From Luidia sarsii (taxonomy: Eukaryota; Echinodermata; Asteroidea; Paxillosida; Luidiidae): a stretch of 64,000 nucleotides of DNA. Made by a program: the position numbers and the translations under genes. Under the pieces are notes generated by a model. That model saw only the letters and a list, made by a program, of their open reading frames with translations, made no database searches and was not told the origin of the DNA. Of this stretch, positions 1-12,889 are shown in pieces (positions within the stretch are counted from its first letter, which is position 1; every line of letters begins with the position of its first letter). Location of the stretch: NCBI GenBank assembly GCA_949987565.1, contig OX465119.1:12630897-12694896 (forward strand), given 5' to 3'.

Positions 1-137
1 GAATGCTGAAGAATCCGTCACAGTAAGTGAACGGTTTTAACCTCGATGGCCTCTTTCTGGATGAACTCTGGGAACATGAAGAGCGCCCTCGGGGAAGCCT
101 CTTCGGACATGTTACCAGATTCAGTCTGTTGAATCTC

Positions 138-258
138 AAAGATTGTGGGCGGCTGACGTTTCGATCGTGGAAAGACATTTTTTTTCAAAAGCAGAATGAC
201 TCATTCTGCCTTTTGAAAAGGTCCTGCTACTGCTAGTATCGAAAATCAGCCCCACTGT
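138..258. mobile_element. Degenerate family-B (GAAACGTC) foldback copy
   Basis: A left arm carrying CTGACGTTTCGATC and a right arm carrying AAAGGTCCTGCTA...ATCGAAA match the dispersed family seen intact at 21.2 kb. The right copy has lost the GTC. Confidence 0.55.
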
Positions 259-676
259 ATTTTTGAGAATTGCATTATGAAAATTCAAGTCAGTAAGATG
301 TTTGCAAAATGTACTTTATTACTTTAACACGCTGTTAAAGATTTAAACAATGCCCGCATAATTCTTTTATTCTGACTTGTCGTAAAAATGACTTCAGTGC
401 ATTGATATCTAAAACTCGGCCCTCATAATTTTGTATTCGTTTTCTCTTATTTTAGGGGGGGGGGGGGTCTCACTCTTGGAGTGATAAAAATCAACCAGGG
501 AAAATCCTGTATAGTTGCAACGCCCGTAAAACGCGCCCGACCAGTAACTTCATGGTACCAAACCGCATTATATATATTGGGTTTTTTACTTGGTAAGTGG
601 GGGGTTGACCTCGTATATTGATAATGTGACCCTCCCCTAAATTGGCGTTGACCACGCCCATTATTTCCAGACTTAC

Positions 677-3600
677 TCTCGACGAAGGTCTCTTTGATCG
701 CTTGCACTTCCTGACAACAAAAACAAAACAAAGGAAAACAAAAACATGCTAAGACTTAATTTTCTCGGCAATTGTTAAGATAATAGAATAAAAATTATAC
801 CAAAATGTTGGAAATTGTTTACTGATTTAATTTACCAAAGTACAAAATTAATCTCAAAATTTAGTGGACCTGACGTTTCGATCCCACGGGTCGGAACGTC
901 GACGTCAGTCCCACTAAATTTTGGTAATATTGTTAAGATACCGAAATGACACATGACGTGTCACAATGCGCGGAATCTGTCGACCCAATACACGTCTGGG
1001 CAAGGGTCGACAAATTCCGCGCATTGTGATTGGCCAACGCCTTGCAAACTCTTGAGGGCGCATTATTGTGAATCGCCCGTATTACGATGGGTCCCTTTGT
1101 CTCACAAAAGTTAGTTGTGTCGTCCAAGGCCATTAGTGTAAAAAAATACAGAACCTTGCTTCTCTTCACAATGTATACATTGTTGATTCTACTCTTACCA
1201 CACCTTCGAACAATCGCCTGAAATGTATGGCTGCCAAGACATGTCCAACAACTTCCATTCCTCTTCCTCGTATCTTACTGGTAACTTTTGGGGAATGTAA
1301 ATACACGATTTTGTATTCCTGATCCCGTCTATCGGGGAACATTCAATGCAGTGCATTATGTGTCTTGTAAGAACAATAGACTTAACGCTTGCTCACCACA
1401 TTGCGGGCTCTGGTGCAGAGAACATCAACCAGTGCCTTTTCGTCCGTGCCCATGCCCTGCAAGTACAAAGGGAAATCAAGGAAGCGGCGTGTTAAATTAT
1501 CTTGTCTGCTGCCACCAAGAGTTCAGTTGACCCCCAACCTGACCTTCAATGGGATTAGGTGCCGTGCCCAAAGATTCTGGCTACGACTAAAACAAATGCA
1601 CGCAGCCATGGGAGTCACGGGCCACGGATGGTCACGGGCCATGGACAGTCACCACATCCATAGCCTCTGTTAACAGCCGTGCTGAGATGATAATTTATGA
1701 ACCTGAGTCTCTATTATAGTTGATTGTACCAGCACCCCATCACACGAACCGTCAAGGCCTTAGGTACAGTGAGTGCCCCAAGGATAACAGCTACCATTGC
1801 CGGGGTAGGGACGACATTCGAAAGGATGCCCACACTCCACCAATGATAGATTGCTGTTTTGGAAGACCACCAGCTTAGAGCTGGACAGATCCCCCGTGGT
1901 AGAGCGATTTCATTTCGTCTCTGGTACCTTCATGGCGGTGTACAGCGATCGTGCTGCCATTTCCAGTCCGTTGTCTGTCAGGGCGATCACGGCTTTCTTG
2001 TAGTCCCCGTTGCGCATATTGGCCTCGATGTCAGCCGTCAGTTCCTTGGAGGCAAAGCAACAACAACAAAAATGTCACCGGGTAAGGAGCGAAGTTACGA
2101 CTCGGGATAGCCATGCACATGCTTTTGTTATTAACTTATGGGAGCACCAGTCGTGGACGCTAACCTACACCGTTCCCCGCACCGATGGGCCCCATCAGGT
2201 TCGGACCTAATCACGCTGCTGCATTTATCATTTTCCCCATCCCTTCAAAAGCAGTGCAGCCATACGGAGGCTGCGCGGGCGAAACAGCCTGGTACCTATA
2301 CCATCACGTGGAAATTCCTTCCCGCTGGAAAGGCGAGGAAAGCGACAAAAGAGGGCGCCATCGCTATCTTGGAAGGTTATCAACGCTGACGAAAACGCCA
2401 CAGTAAGCGAACGTCGATGGCCTCTTCGTTACCAGAAAAAAAAAATCTTTGTGCCTCTGGAAAAGATTGAAAGTCAGCTCCCCACCATTTTGATGATTCA
2501 AGACAGTAAGTGGTTTGCAAAGATGTACTTCATGGCAGGTTATATTCACCCGGCAACGGCATTCTTCCTGCAAACGCTATTCTGCCGGTCCCTTAGTCTG
2601 ACTGGCCACAATTGTCATTACATCACGTTTATGCATAGGCCTATTGATATAGTGCTTTATACACTGACGTTGGCTAATCAGAGTAAAGAGTGTTTTTGAA
2701 TATGCATTACATCTGCAGGAACGACCTCCCGGAAGAATGCCGTTGCCGGGTGAATATACACTACCTTACTTACTACTGAAGTATACACAAATGTTTCAGC
2801 CTGTCTATGAGAAAGGTCTCGCAAAGGATCGAAAAGCCAGACCCTCCTAATGTTTAATACTCTAAACGCGCTGTTAACGATTAACTCGCTGTTAAAAAAA
2901 TCTAAATGATGCCCGCATACAATAATGTTTGTTCTAGCCGGTAGGAATGTGGCTTCAGTTGATTGATATTTAAACTTCAACCCACATTTCTTTTTGCTTT
3001 TTTTTGGGGGGGGGTGGGGTTGTTTACCTAAGTCCGTCTGAAAGGTGATAAAACTCAAACCAGTGGAACGGCTAGCCGATCCGGACAGCTCATAAAACTC
3101 ACCCGACCGGTGACTTCATTGTACCCTCCGCGGATCTCCTGGCGTTGGCGAGTGCCGCGGTAGGACAGGAGGTCACCCACCGCCTTTTCGTTCTTGGTAC
3201 CTGCATATATATATATTTTTACGAGCAAGCAAAATCGCCGAAAGTGCAAAGAGGGCCAATCAAAACTATGAAAATGTTGGCGGACTTCGCTTCACTGACC
3301 TCCGAATGGGAGTGGGGAAGCGTTTGACATGCTGGTATTGTACGCGGGCTCGAGGCTGTAACGGAATGTTAATGAAGCCATTTTGTATGTAAATCAGTAT
3401 AATGGGGCGAGAGGTTATTGTTACGAGACAAACATTTAATTGACTTAAATGCCCATACGACATCTTCTTTCCTCTGATTAAACCGCGTCTTTGAATGAGA
3501 TCCGGATAGGGGCGAAACATCGATCCCTCTCGGATTTTTTTATTTCTTTTATTTTTTAAGATGGGAATATTTAATTTCAGGTAATTCTGGTCATCTCTCT

Positions 3601-4720
3601 GTTTGCATATGATTTTCCAGTTTCATTATCATGTGAATAATTATAGTATACAATGATTGACGCTACAGGGGGGCTCGATCGAACGAGATTTACCTGCTGG
3701 GGTAGTGGGTACAACTCCGTTGAGCTCCATTGAACAAGATTAATATCAAAAACCTACATTTGCATTATTGTATGCGCTCTCAAACAGGCATGATCCTGGC
3801 GAGAGCGCAGTAGAAATCTAACGATAATAATTATCATTATCATTATTTACTAGCTTTTTATATTCTAAGTACCCAATAATCTTTCCACAATGATTTGTTG
3901 TCAGAGGTCTGAAAATCAACCGAAATCACCAGAGCATAATCCTTATAAAGTTGAAATTTATTCAAATCCATTTCCATATAAATCTGATAATACTTAATGC
4001 GTAATACTTTATTCTTGTCCATCAACTTTGTGTCCAGACCAACGAATACGCCTTCCTATGAATCGATATCATGATATATATCTACACTCTCAAGTGAGGG
4101 TACACCGTTTTGTGGAAAGTGCCCAATTTCCGGACATTCAAAATTTTGAAAATTATTTAATCATCAGTGTTAGCATGTTTGTGAATTAGTAGCGCAGAGA
4201 AAGATGCCGTTTTCGAGAAAAGAGGGGTTTTGGTAAGGATTTCCAACGATCGACCGCGGACCATCGTTGGAACAAAGGTGCCATTTATTACAAGTACCAC
4301 CCTACAGGCCTAGGGCCTATGTCTGAAAAAAATGTTACCAGAGAGTTTCTATTGGTTTCTCATAACGTGGTTGACGGATTGAGCCGAATTTTTTTATTAA
4401 TAATTATTAAGTACTGGTGCGATTCTTTGATATTCACAAATGGTGTACCTTACATTCGGGATGTACAGTACATGTATATAGCCGGGTAATTTCACACACT
4501 CAGCTATCTTTACTTTGTTGTTTGGCATGTTGTCGTTAGCTGCGCTTATTCTTTTCATGGCTACGGTGAGTGCATTCATCTTCTTTTCCTAAGCTGAATT
4601 TCCAAGAACAGAAAGACTCATGGGAATTATATAACACTCGTGACGTCACGTACTCAGTGCTTTCTCCAAAGCGGCAACATCAGTGGCTTTGTTGAACGGA
4701 TCAGCCGGATTGATTGTACC
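677..4720 (-). CDS. Annexin, second paralogue, partial (exons 2-6 seen)
   Basis: Five exons on the minus strand: 4720-4654, 3200-3103, 2044-1928, 1456-1397 and 710-677, each with AG/GT borders. Conceptual product about 125 codons. It opens GTINPADPFNK (N-terminal linker), then annexin repeat I (STKNEKAVGDLL, RQRQEIRGGYNEV, then ELTADIEANMRNGDYKK) and the first half of repeat II ([16 protein letters not shown], then EVQAIKETFVE). Exon phases (1,0,0,0,1) and the 34-nt sixth exon match the complete annexin at 15.3 kb, so this is a real paralogue rather than a chance ORF. Annexins bind acidic phospholipids in a Ca2+-dependent way. Repeat I lacks the G-x-G-T loop and has lysine where the Ca2+-capping acid normally sits, so that site is probably dead. 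The donor of the 1456-1397 exon could instead be at 1400. The first exon and everything after the start of repeat II are not seen; the gene probably runs off the left edge. Transcribed divergently from the other annexin. Confidence 0.85.
845..926. mobile_element. Short palindromic family-B copy
   Basis: AAATTTAGTGGACC and GTCCCACTAAATTT form the outer arms around CTGACGTTTCGATC. This is a compact foldback copy of family B. Confidence 0.55.
962..1028. repeat. 25-bp inverted repeat (hairpin)
   Basis: Arms 962-986 and 1004-1028 are near-perfect reverse complements around a 17-nt loop. It lies in an intron of the minus-strand annexin. No function is visible. Confidence 0.7.
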
Positions 4721-4785
4721 CTGTGATTTGAAGAAGACAAAAAAGATCGAAGGGTTAAAAAAGGACGGGTTTTTTTTTTAGTTCT

Positions 4786-5042
4786 AAGGCCCTTTTCCAA
4801 AACCCGGCTTGGGTTAGTCAGGCTCCGGCTGTCACCATTTTTTTTCGTCCATTTTCAAGTGCGAGACATGAAAACGGGAGGCCTTTGGTTTCGTGTGTTA
4901 ATGTTACACTGCATTTTGAAAAGAAAAAACAAATCCAAAGCTTCAGCTTCAACAAAGAAGTCCAACCTGTGATTTCAGCTTTTGGAAAACGGATCCGAAG
5001 CCGGAGCCGAAGCCTAAGCCGGGTTTTGGAAAAGGGTTTTTA
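4786..5042. mobile_element. Foldback element with 'AAGGCCCTTTTCCAAAACCCGGC' type ends
   Basis: The terminal inverted repeats start CCCTTTTCCAAAACCCGGC and end GCCGGGTTTTGGAAAAGGG, about 255 bp apart. Related single ends occur near 23.87 and 47.26 kb. No coding capacity. Confidence 0.65.
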
Positions 5043-5704
5043 GACTTGAATTCCCCCCCCCCCTAAAAAAATAAAAAATAAAAAATAAAAAATACTTAGA
5101 CTCCGGCTCCAGCTTCGTCTCTGTTAACCAGACGCTGATGCCGAAGTCGTAGTTTGGGGAGTGTCCCTATAGCCGGCGGTATCTTCTCCATAAACGAAGT
5201 CAAAGGCAACCGTCTCGTTTTCATCAGGCTTTTAATGTGTTTTAGAATAATGGGTGAAGGCATCTAGGCCGGAGCCCGGACCTAAGCCAAAATTTCGGAA
5301 AGGTCCAACTTTCTTCTCTTTTTTTTTTAACCCTCGCCCCAGACGAGATGAAGATTTCATTTCGAAATGGATAAAGCATTCTCATTCTCTTGGAGGGGCG
5401 GGGGTCAATTTGTGTGCTTTCTCGTGTTCCAACGCATGCGAGTCAGGCTATTGTGATGCAAATTCTAATGTCAAATCCTCCCGTACGTTTATAGAAAAAG
5501 GGTTAACATTCTGGCATGCTTTTGATAAGCTCCATTGAAATCGAGCAGTATTTATCAGCATTAATAGGAAAATGCAAACAGCAGGCATATTGGAAATATG
5601 CAGTCGCCGACTACACAATGAGCTAGAATACCAACGGTGCAGGAGAAGGTTATACTATCGTAGATTAATAATTAACAAGTAAATACAAAACAAACTTCAA
5701 ATAT

Positions 5705-5925
5705 TATTTTAAGATTTACATTTTGGTAATTTTAGTCAGTAAGCAGTTTGCAACATTTTTGTATAGCACAAAACAAAACTGTTGCAAACTGCTCACTGAC
5801 TAAAATGCAATACATAAATCTCAAAAGTTAGAGGGCCTGACGTTTCGATCCTAGCAGGATCTTTCTCAAAGACCTTTGAGAAAGGTCCTGCTAGGATCGA
5901 AACGTCAGGCCCTCTAACTTTTAAT
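5705..5925. mobile_element. Family-B foldback copy with two nested palindromes
   Basis: The outer module GTCAGTAAGCAGTTTGCAAC is inverted around 5740-5805. The inner hammerhead-like arms at 5827-5872 and 5873-5920 face each other. GAAACGTC is intact. Confidence 0.75.
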
Positions 5926-6547
5926 ATTTAATGTACACCAATATCAACGACCTCAAGAAAAAATCCGAAATAGCAGTTAGACTTTTAATACCAGACAAAA
6001 TGTTGGTCTATTTAAGAAGGAAAGTATATATCTTCATGACAAAGCAAGGTGGTTTTTATGATTACATTTTTGGACGTGCTACTTTTGCACAGCTATCCTG
6101 GAAGAAGAACTAAAAAAGAAGAAGAATTATGTGAATTTCGTTGGTAGACTGGGCGACACAACTTCAAATAACCCACTGAATTCTGAATAATTTTGAGCCA
6201 AATGTAAAAACCGCTTCTCATCGTATTGACTTCTGAATGTGAGGTACAATGATGCTCATTGTTTGTTTGCTCTTGGCATAAACAAAATAATAATCCATTA
6301 ACGGATATAATTCGTGGCGGTTCATCAAAAATTAGTCAAACAAATCTCCTAGGAAGAAAGTGGTGTCATTCGAACGGAGAGGTTTTAATTCGGTTTGATT
6401 TCGAATTGTTCTCCGCTGGGGTTTTTTTTCAAAGAAAACCATCAACCCTACCTGGAAGCTTTCTCGGAGGCTGTCTGGAAGCGTGGTCATGAACGGATCA
6501 TAAAAGTCAATCACTATAAATGTCCTTCGATTTGCAACTTTGTTCAT

Positions 6548-6770
6548 CGAAGTCGGTAAGCACCAAGCAGTTTGCAACATATTTTGTTTCAGTAAATAAT
6601 GATGCACAAAATGTTGCAAATTGCTTACTGACTAAAATGACCCGAAAAGTGAAAATCAGATATTAGGAGGGCCCGACGTTTCGATCCTGTAGCAGGACCT
6701 TTCCCAAAGGCATTTTGAGAAAGGTCCTGCCAGGATCGAAACGCCAGGCCCGCCTATTATTTGATATCAA
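6548..6770. mobile_element. Family-B foldback copy
   Basis: Same layout as 5.7-5.9 kb. The right arm carries a GAAACGCC change in the GAAACGTC box. Confidence 0.7.
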
Positions 6771-8005
6771 AATCAGTTTGTTTCACCTCCAAATGAAACA
6801 AAGAATGAAATTGTTTTACTCACCTCGATTTTCTTATCCTGGCCTTGGGGCACTTTTCCGCTTTTTACTTGAGTTGCCATTCTTTTTTTTAACAAGTGGG
6901 GTGGTGTTGGAAATTTGGGAGGACAATTAGCTCGGAAGTTAGCTGATGAAGATGATGGACTCAGGAGTTCTATCGGGCGCCGTGTCTTCTGAAAGGCTGT
7001 GGCGGCAGCCGCTGGCTTTTTGTACCGAGGCGTTGCCCTGCTCGGGTCCCCGGATATTCAAATTGTTATGCAGATGAGGGCGGCGCCGAGGACCAATCAG
7101 AGGGCGGCGATCTCTCCGATCCCATCCCACCCTCACCATCCCCCCTACCCCATCAACACCTCCCCGCGAATCCAGGGCAGAACCCGAGCTATGACGGAAC
7201 ATTTTTTTGCGGAGAATCACGTCTGCAGAAATCACCTGATTTTTGTTATTACCTTTTTTTTTCATAGCTCCCATGGGAGCTACGAACGCGTTGGTAGAGT
7301 TATAACAATTCCGACCAATTTCAACGAATTTTGACTTTTTACATCAGTCACGTTCGCTCCAAACACAAAATACATTATGAGAGGAGCTATACATTGTTTT
7401 CACCTATTTACATGAACTGCATTACCCCTGGATTCTGGTAGGGCTTTCTTTGTCGGAAGGGAATGGTATGAAAATTACTGTCCATAGATTGGGGTAAATT
7501 TGTCTCAATGCTAACAAAAATACCAGTAAACTGGATTTGAATAAAACAATTTGTATTGTGCTCGGTTATAAAGTCAGATGATAAGTATTTTAATTCATAA
7601 TCTGTATGTGGAATTCACTGCAGAAACCTGGAAATATCTCTCGGATTTTTCAAAATCTATTTTCGATTTTTTTTTTTTTTTTTTTTTCAAACCGGTCTCG
7701 TTACGTTGGTCTATGAACGCGCGCAGAACGTATATAATTATGGCTATCCATTAGACTCGGCTTAACCGCTGCCCTTTTGTACGCATTCAGAATGGGTACA
7801 AACCACGGTAGACAATTATATCATCATCTTTTCGATAAGGGGTGGTCAAAATATCAGCTCTCGATATGGTCGGTAAAAAAAAAGCATCTGAGGGATTTCG
7901 TTACCCAAAGGCGTACCAAAAAAGCCCCCCTCGGCCATTAAGAAATGTCCTTCTGGGAGGGAAACGTCAGGCGCTCTAAAAAGAAAATGACAGATTCTCT
8001 GTTGC

Positions 8006-8077
8006 TGGTGGTGGTGGTGGTGGTGGTGGTGGTGGTGGTGGTGGTGGTGGTGGTGGTGGTGGTGGTGGTGGTGGTGG

Positions 8078-8108
<31 letters not shown>

Positions 8109-8112
8109 GGCG
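8006..8112. repeat. (GGT)n microsatellite, about 35 units
   Basis: A pure GGT/GTG trinucleotide array. Poly-His, poly-Pro and poly-Thr reading frames through it are by-products. Confidence 0.95.
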
Positions 8113-8708
8113 GTGCACAAGTGGCGATGGCGGCGGTGTCGGCGGTAGTGCCTCTATTTATCACCAAAACCTGCTGAGAATATCAAATTCAATTTTCGGC
8201 AAAATATACATGTTTCACGAATCAGGTTCGAGCTGAAAAAACAGCAACAGCCAAGAAAAACATATGTTACACTGTAAATCAAACAATACTACAATCAACA
8301 TTGAATTCCCTGCACGTTCACAGTCAATGCGCGCGAACGTCAATTTATGGAAATCGAAGCAAACAGAAGACCTAGGGAAAAACGACAAAACAATCGACAC
8401 ACCGTTTGTTGACAAGCCGGGTAGAAATAAAGAGAATCTCGTCTGGATGCGAAACAGAATAATTTCTATAAAATATTAACAAGACACGCAGAGACGAGCA
8501 TAGCATTTATTTGAATGGTAGCATATTGAAATGTCTCATACAAATATCAGGCCGGCTGCCTCATCTGTCTCTGATCCAATTCGTCTGTTTACTGTACGTG
8601 TGTCTCTCTATCTCTCTCTATCTGTCTCTCTGCCCCTCTGTCTATCTGTCTCTCTACATGTCTGTTCATGTCTACTTGTCTCTCTGTGTACATGTCTGTC
8701 TCTGTTCT

Positions 8709-8797
<89 letters not shown>

Positions 8798-8798
8798 A

Positions 8799-8850
<52 letters not shown>

Positions 8851-8942
8851 TCTGTCCATGTCACTGTCCCTGTCTCTGTCCCTTTCCCTGTCCCTGTCCC
8901 TGTCCCTGTCCCTTTCCCTGTCTCTGTCCTTGTCCATGTCCA

Positions 8943-9003
<61 letters not shown>

Positions 9004-9031
9004 TTCACTGTCCCTGTCCCTGTCTCTGTCT

Positions 9032-9093
<62 letters not shown>

Positions 9094-9121
9094 TTCACTG
9101 TCCCTGTCCCTGTCTCTGTCT

Positions 9122-9159
<38 letters not shown>

Positions 9160-9243
9160 TTCACTGTCCCTGTCCCTGTCTCTGTCTCTGTCCCTGTCCC
9201 TGTCCCTGTCCCTGTCTCTGCCTCTGTCCCTGTCCCTGTCCCT
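8709..9243. repeat. (CCTGTC)n hexanucleotide array, about 535 bp
   Basis: Near-perfect CCTGTC units with scattered TTTCAC and TCTGTC variants. Longer blocks around TTTCACTGTCCCTG recur two to three times, so it has higher-order structure. Long ORFs in every frame are expected from the 6-bp period. Confidence 0.95.
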
Positions 9244-9989
9244 GCATACTTTATGGAAGTGGTATATTATTGCATAGAAGATGGGTCTCTTGTGTGCCAG
9301 TCTCTCATATTACTCTGCAGTGTCATCCAACATGTCAAGGTCGGTCAACAAAGGCAATCAATGCATCCATACCTTAAACATGTACCTGACAGCTTGCACG
9401 ACGTTGCCACGAGAAATCACATTAACGCATGTATATACCCGGTTGCCAGTTGTGTTTGTGCGTTTGGCCGAACGACTACACCAATAATTTGTCAGACAAC
9501 AAACAACGCCGATAATCATATACAGTGTGTAGACGAACAAATCGGGTGAAGATTAGTTGGCAACCAAGTTAACGAGGATTCCACTGAGAAGCCAATGAAT
9601 ATGGAATCTGGTCCGGTCCTGGAAGCACCGTTTACGGGGATTCATACAAAAAATAGTGCAGTCAACCATCCATTTTTCTGTAACCAATTAAAAGCGGTTT
9701 AGCGTATTTTAGGGGACTCTATAGTCAACCATCTTGATTCCAAAAATGAAATTAGATTCATGCAGTCTGTGATTTTTAATTAGCATGATTTTTTTCAGGG
9801 TGTGGGTGATAGACTCCGCCGAACGGGATATTTTTCCGGTGACGTTTCGATCTAGGTATTTCTAATTCAATCGGATGACATATCCCGGCATTGAAACACA
9901 TGCACAAAGCTGACAATTTCTGCCTATTGAGAGAAGTTTTTTGAAATTTATGAAATTATGAGTTTGGGTATATTACAGAGTAATGGGGG

Positions 9990-10195
9990 GAAAGAGATAT
10001 TGCAAACTGCTAACTGACTAAAATTACAAAACTGGAAATCTCAAATAATAGAGGACCGTCAGTTTGCACATTTTGAGATGTGCTACATGGTGTCACCGCA
10101 AAACTTTCCACTTAATTTTTTTCTCAAAAAGCAAATCTCATTCTGCCTTTGAGAAAGGTCCTTGCATGTGCTTCGAACGTCAGGCCCCCAGATGT
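9990..10195 (+). mobile_element. Degenerate family-B copy
   Basis: CAAACTGC...ACTGACTAAAATTAC plus GCCTTTGAGAAAGGTCC and a decayed CGAACGTCAGGCCC box. Confidence 0.5.
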
Positions 10196-10558
10196 GTGTG
10201 CTCCACACAATGTAATATAATAATGAAGCACACTATATCAACACTGAACAATAACAGCGAAGAGTTAACGATAATCTTGTCTGGTATTTCAAAAATTCCC
10301 ATCTGTATAATATACCCCAGTATGCATATTAATTATTTTGTTGGGATGGCCGTGTATTTTGTAAAATAAAAAATATGTATTGATACCATTATCAGGTGAT
10401 AACGACATATCTTTACCCATTTTTTTGCGGGTTATGGCAATGACGGTATGCATATAAGACGGCGTGATGAGCTTGATGCTTATAATTATGGGGGTACCAA
10501 GGCTTGTGCGTGTCATGTGCATATATTAATTAGCATGATGCCATACATTGACGATATT

Positions 10559-10995
10559 TGTGACCCGGCACAGCGACATGAGGAATATTCCACCCAAAAA
10601 CTTTTTCGAGTAAACAACGCCTGAAGTCAAAGTATATTCTCACTTCGATAAAAAAATCATTTTTTTTTGTATTTTCGGAAAGTTAATGTATTGGAGGATA
10701 TTATGTCCAAAGGATTTTTCCGAAATCCGTCTCTAAATGTTGAAAAAACGATGATTTCCGGGGAGTGTTTGTGTACTGTTTTCATGAAAATGTAAAGTTC
10801 CTGCCTTTTTGAATGGCCGCTTTCGAGGAGTTAGAATGGTGCTGCTATATTGTGTCTGGTACCAAATGAACGACCGAAGTCCCCTTGTACGATTTACAAC
10901 AAAGTTCACACGGAAATCATTTTAATTTCATTTGAAAGCTAATGGTATACTCTTTCACATCATTAGAAAATCTCATTATGCTGTGCCGGGTCACA
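10559..10995. mobile_element. MITE family A, long form
   Basis: About 437 bp. It starts TGTGACCCGGCACAGCGACA and ends in the inverse (GCTGTGCCGGGTCACA). Nearly identical internally to the copies at 14.6, 19.9 and 25.7 kb. Non-coding. Confidence 0.9.
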
Positions 10996-11233
10996 TTTTT
11001 GGGGCTGACAAGCAGACGTCAGGCCCGGATCATGAACAACATGTAGGTCGCCCCATGTGTCACTAACAACTGCTATGCATTCGGCACGTGACGCTATTTC
11101 TGGATTTACTATAGTATTGACATTGTTGGTGCTGCCTTGATTGTGAATGAGTCATTGCTCTTCGAGAGAGACGGGATTGGATAATCGCATGAATAGCATT
11201 ATCGTCCATCTGCATTCAGATCAGTATACAAAA

Positions 11234-11483
11234 TGTGACCCGGCACAGCGACATGAGGAATATCCCACCAAAACATTTTTTGAGTAAACAACGCCTAAAG
11301 TCAAGGTATCTTCTCAATTCGATTAAAAATCAGGAGTTAGGTTTTTTGTATTTTCGGAAAGTTAATGTATTGGAGGAAATTTTGATATAATTTGAAAGCT
11401 AATGGTGCACTCTTTCACATCATTAGAAAATCTCAAAATCTGAAAAGTGGGGGTTATTCCTCATTATGATGTGCCGGGTCACA
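11234..11483. mobile_element. MITE family A, short form (internal deletion)
   Basis: About 250 bp. It has both ends of family A but lacks the central ~200 bp of the long form. The same short form occurs at 37.75 and 40.7 kb. Confidence 0.88.
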
Positions 11484-11546
11484 AATGGAAAAAGGGAGAT
11501 CTTCGAGACTGATATTATAGGGCAGAGGCACACTAGTTCCATTCAA

Positions 11547-12238
11547 GATGGCTCCGCTGATCTCATTATCATGAAGTGTTGCCCCACAACTTTTTAAAGG
11601 GGTCTTTGGAGGTTAAATTAACTGATATATAGTAGAATAAGTGAAGCTTAAGAAATCCTGGGGTTCACTCTTCGATTTCTTGTGTGATTTGGATCATTCT
11701 CTGGCTTTAAATGTGGCGCTATTTGGCTTTAGAAGTGGAGGGGTCCATCCAAAAATCCTTGCATGAGTTCGGGTTCGAAAGCTACACATTTGGGGGTGAA
11801 CACTAAATAGAGCTCCCATTGAACACTGCACTAAAACACGCACTTTCAAAGCCAATTAGCCCACACCCAAAAGTCTCTCAGTTCTTGTAGCTGTACTGAA
11901 AATTGTAGTTAGGACCTTCATTCAACTTTAATGCCCTTAGCCGATTACATTTGTTGCTAATTACCCCCAGAAAAAAAAAACACCCCAAAATGTGTTGCCG
12001 TCCAAGCCGAATTTCTGCAAGGAATTTGAGATGGACCCCTCCACTTCTACGGCCAAATAGGGCCACATTTTAAAGCCGGATATGGTCAAAATGACATACC
12101 AAATTGAAGAGTGAGCCCCCAGGTTATCTTAAGTGTCACTTATTCTACAATGTATCAGCTAATTAGTCTCCAAAGACCCCTTATTAAATAAAAACAAATA
12201 GGTCCAAACTTTATGATAATCAGCTCGGCGGAGCCATC
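11547..12238. mobile_element. Foldback element, about 690 bp with ~220-bp arms
   Basis: The left arm begins GATGGCTCCGCTGATCTC and contains GGGGTCTTTGGAG, AGAATAAGTG and GGAGGGGTCCATC. The right arm is its reverse complement at roughly 75-80% identity, ending GGCGGAGCCATC. No ORF with recognisable similarity. Confidence 0.8.
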
Positions 12239-12889
12239 GCATAGAAGATACGTTATATTGCCCTCTCGTGGTTCACGGGTAAAAAAAACAGAGACAGTTT
12301 CACGTTCACTAAACAACCACATACCTGCCCATTAGTTGAGGGGAAAACACAGATATTTGACCTTGCTAGTTACTGCTGGTACTCGCTCTCTAAAGTGGGG
12401 AGATTTGTGGGCGCATGCTCTCTATCAGTTCGGGAGCATACGCTTCATTGACCCAAAGTTGAGATTCGAGAGAGTTTCATTTCCAGCCATCATCATTCCT
12501 GGTATCAATAAAAACATTTATGCATGCTTCAGTGAAAGGACGATGAAAGGTGGGGACCCGGCCGGCAGAGAGATCTAGAGGGAGCTTGCACTTAGCCACG
12601 CCCCCAAGCGTCATGTGACTATAACGCATGCTCAATGACCTTCACTTCGCTCCTGCTATTTTACAACATTGATATTGGGCACCGGTAGACACTGCAGTGC
12701 TAACCCTTTGAATAATTACACTTGCACATTTAAGTTACACATTTTATTTCAAAGAGATAGTTCCTTGATTTCTGTATACATTTTGTAAGCTTCTCGTTGA
12801 ATGTCTTCGTCATTTATTAATTGATTATTTTGTTTTCCGTTAAACTGCAAAGTTGCACGCTGGTTATCATGCATTATCACATGGTAATA

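Larger units (their letters stand above)
4721..10558. other. Intergenic repeat-rich stretch without a recognised gene
   Basis: Between the two annexins I find foldback and family-B elements, a GGT array and a CCTGTC array, but no exon with both protein similarity and splice sites. The missing first exon of the minus-strand annexin may lie here. A minus-strand ATG at 7274-7272 followed by AAG|GTAATA would be in phase, but its evidence is too weak to call. Confidence 0.5.

Noticed and set aside
45..240. Possible further annexin exon near the left edge
   Set aside because: Neither strand gives the D-T-S-G motif or an exon matching the 80-nt exon 7 of the complete annexin; the sequence partly repeats 2.39-2.45 kb.
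7248..7274. ATG plus poly-Lys mini-exon as first exon of the minus-strand annexin
   Set aside because: In phase with a GTAATA donor, but it rests on a poly-A run and lacks annexin-like sequence.
7846..8167. Poly-His, poly-Thr, poly-Val, poly-Pro frames
   Set aside because: By-products of a GGT microsatellite.
8511..9549. Long CPCPCP / LSLSLS / VPVPVP reading frames
   Set aside because: They are the six-frame by-product of a CCTGTC hexanucleotide array; no splice signals or unique coding sequence.
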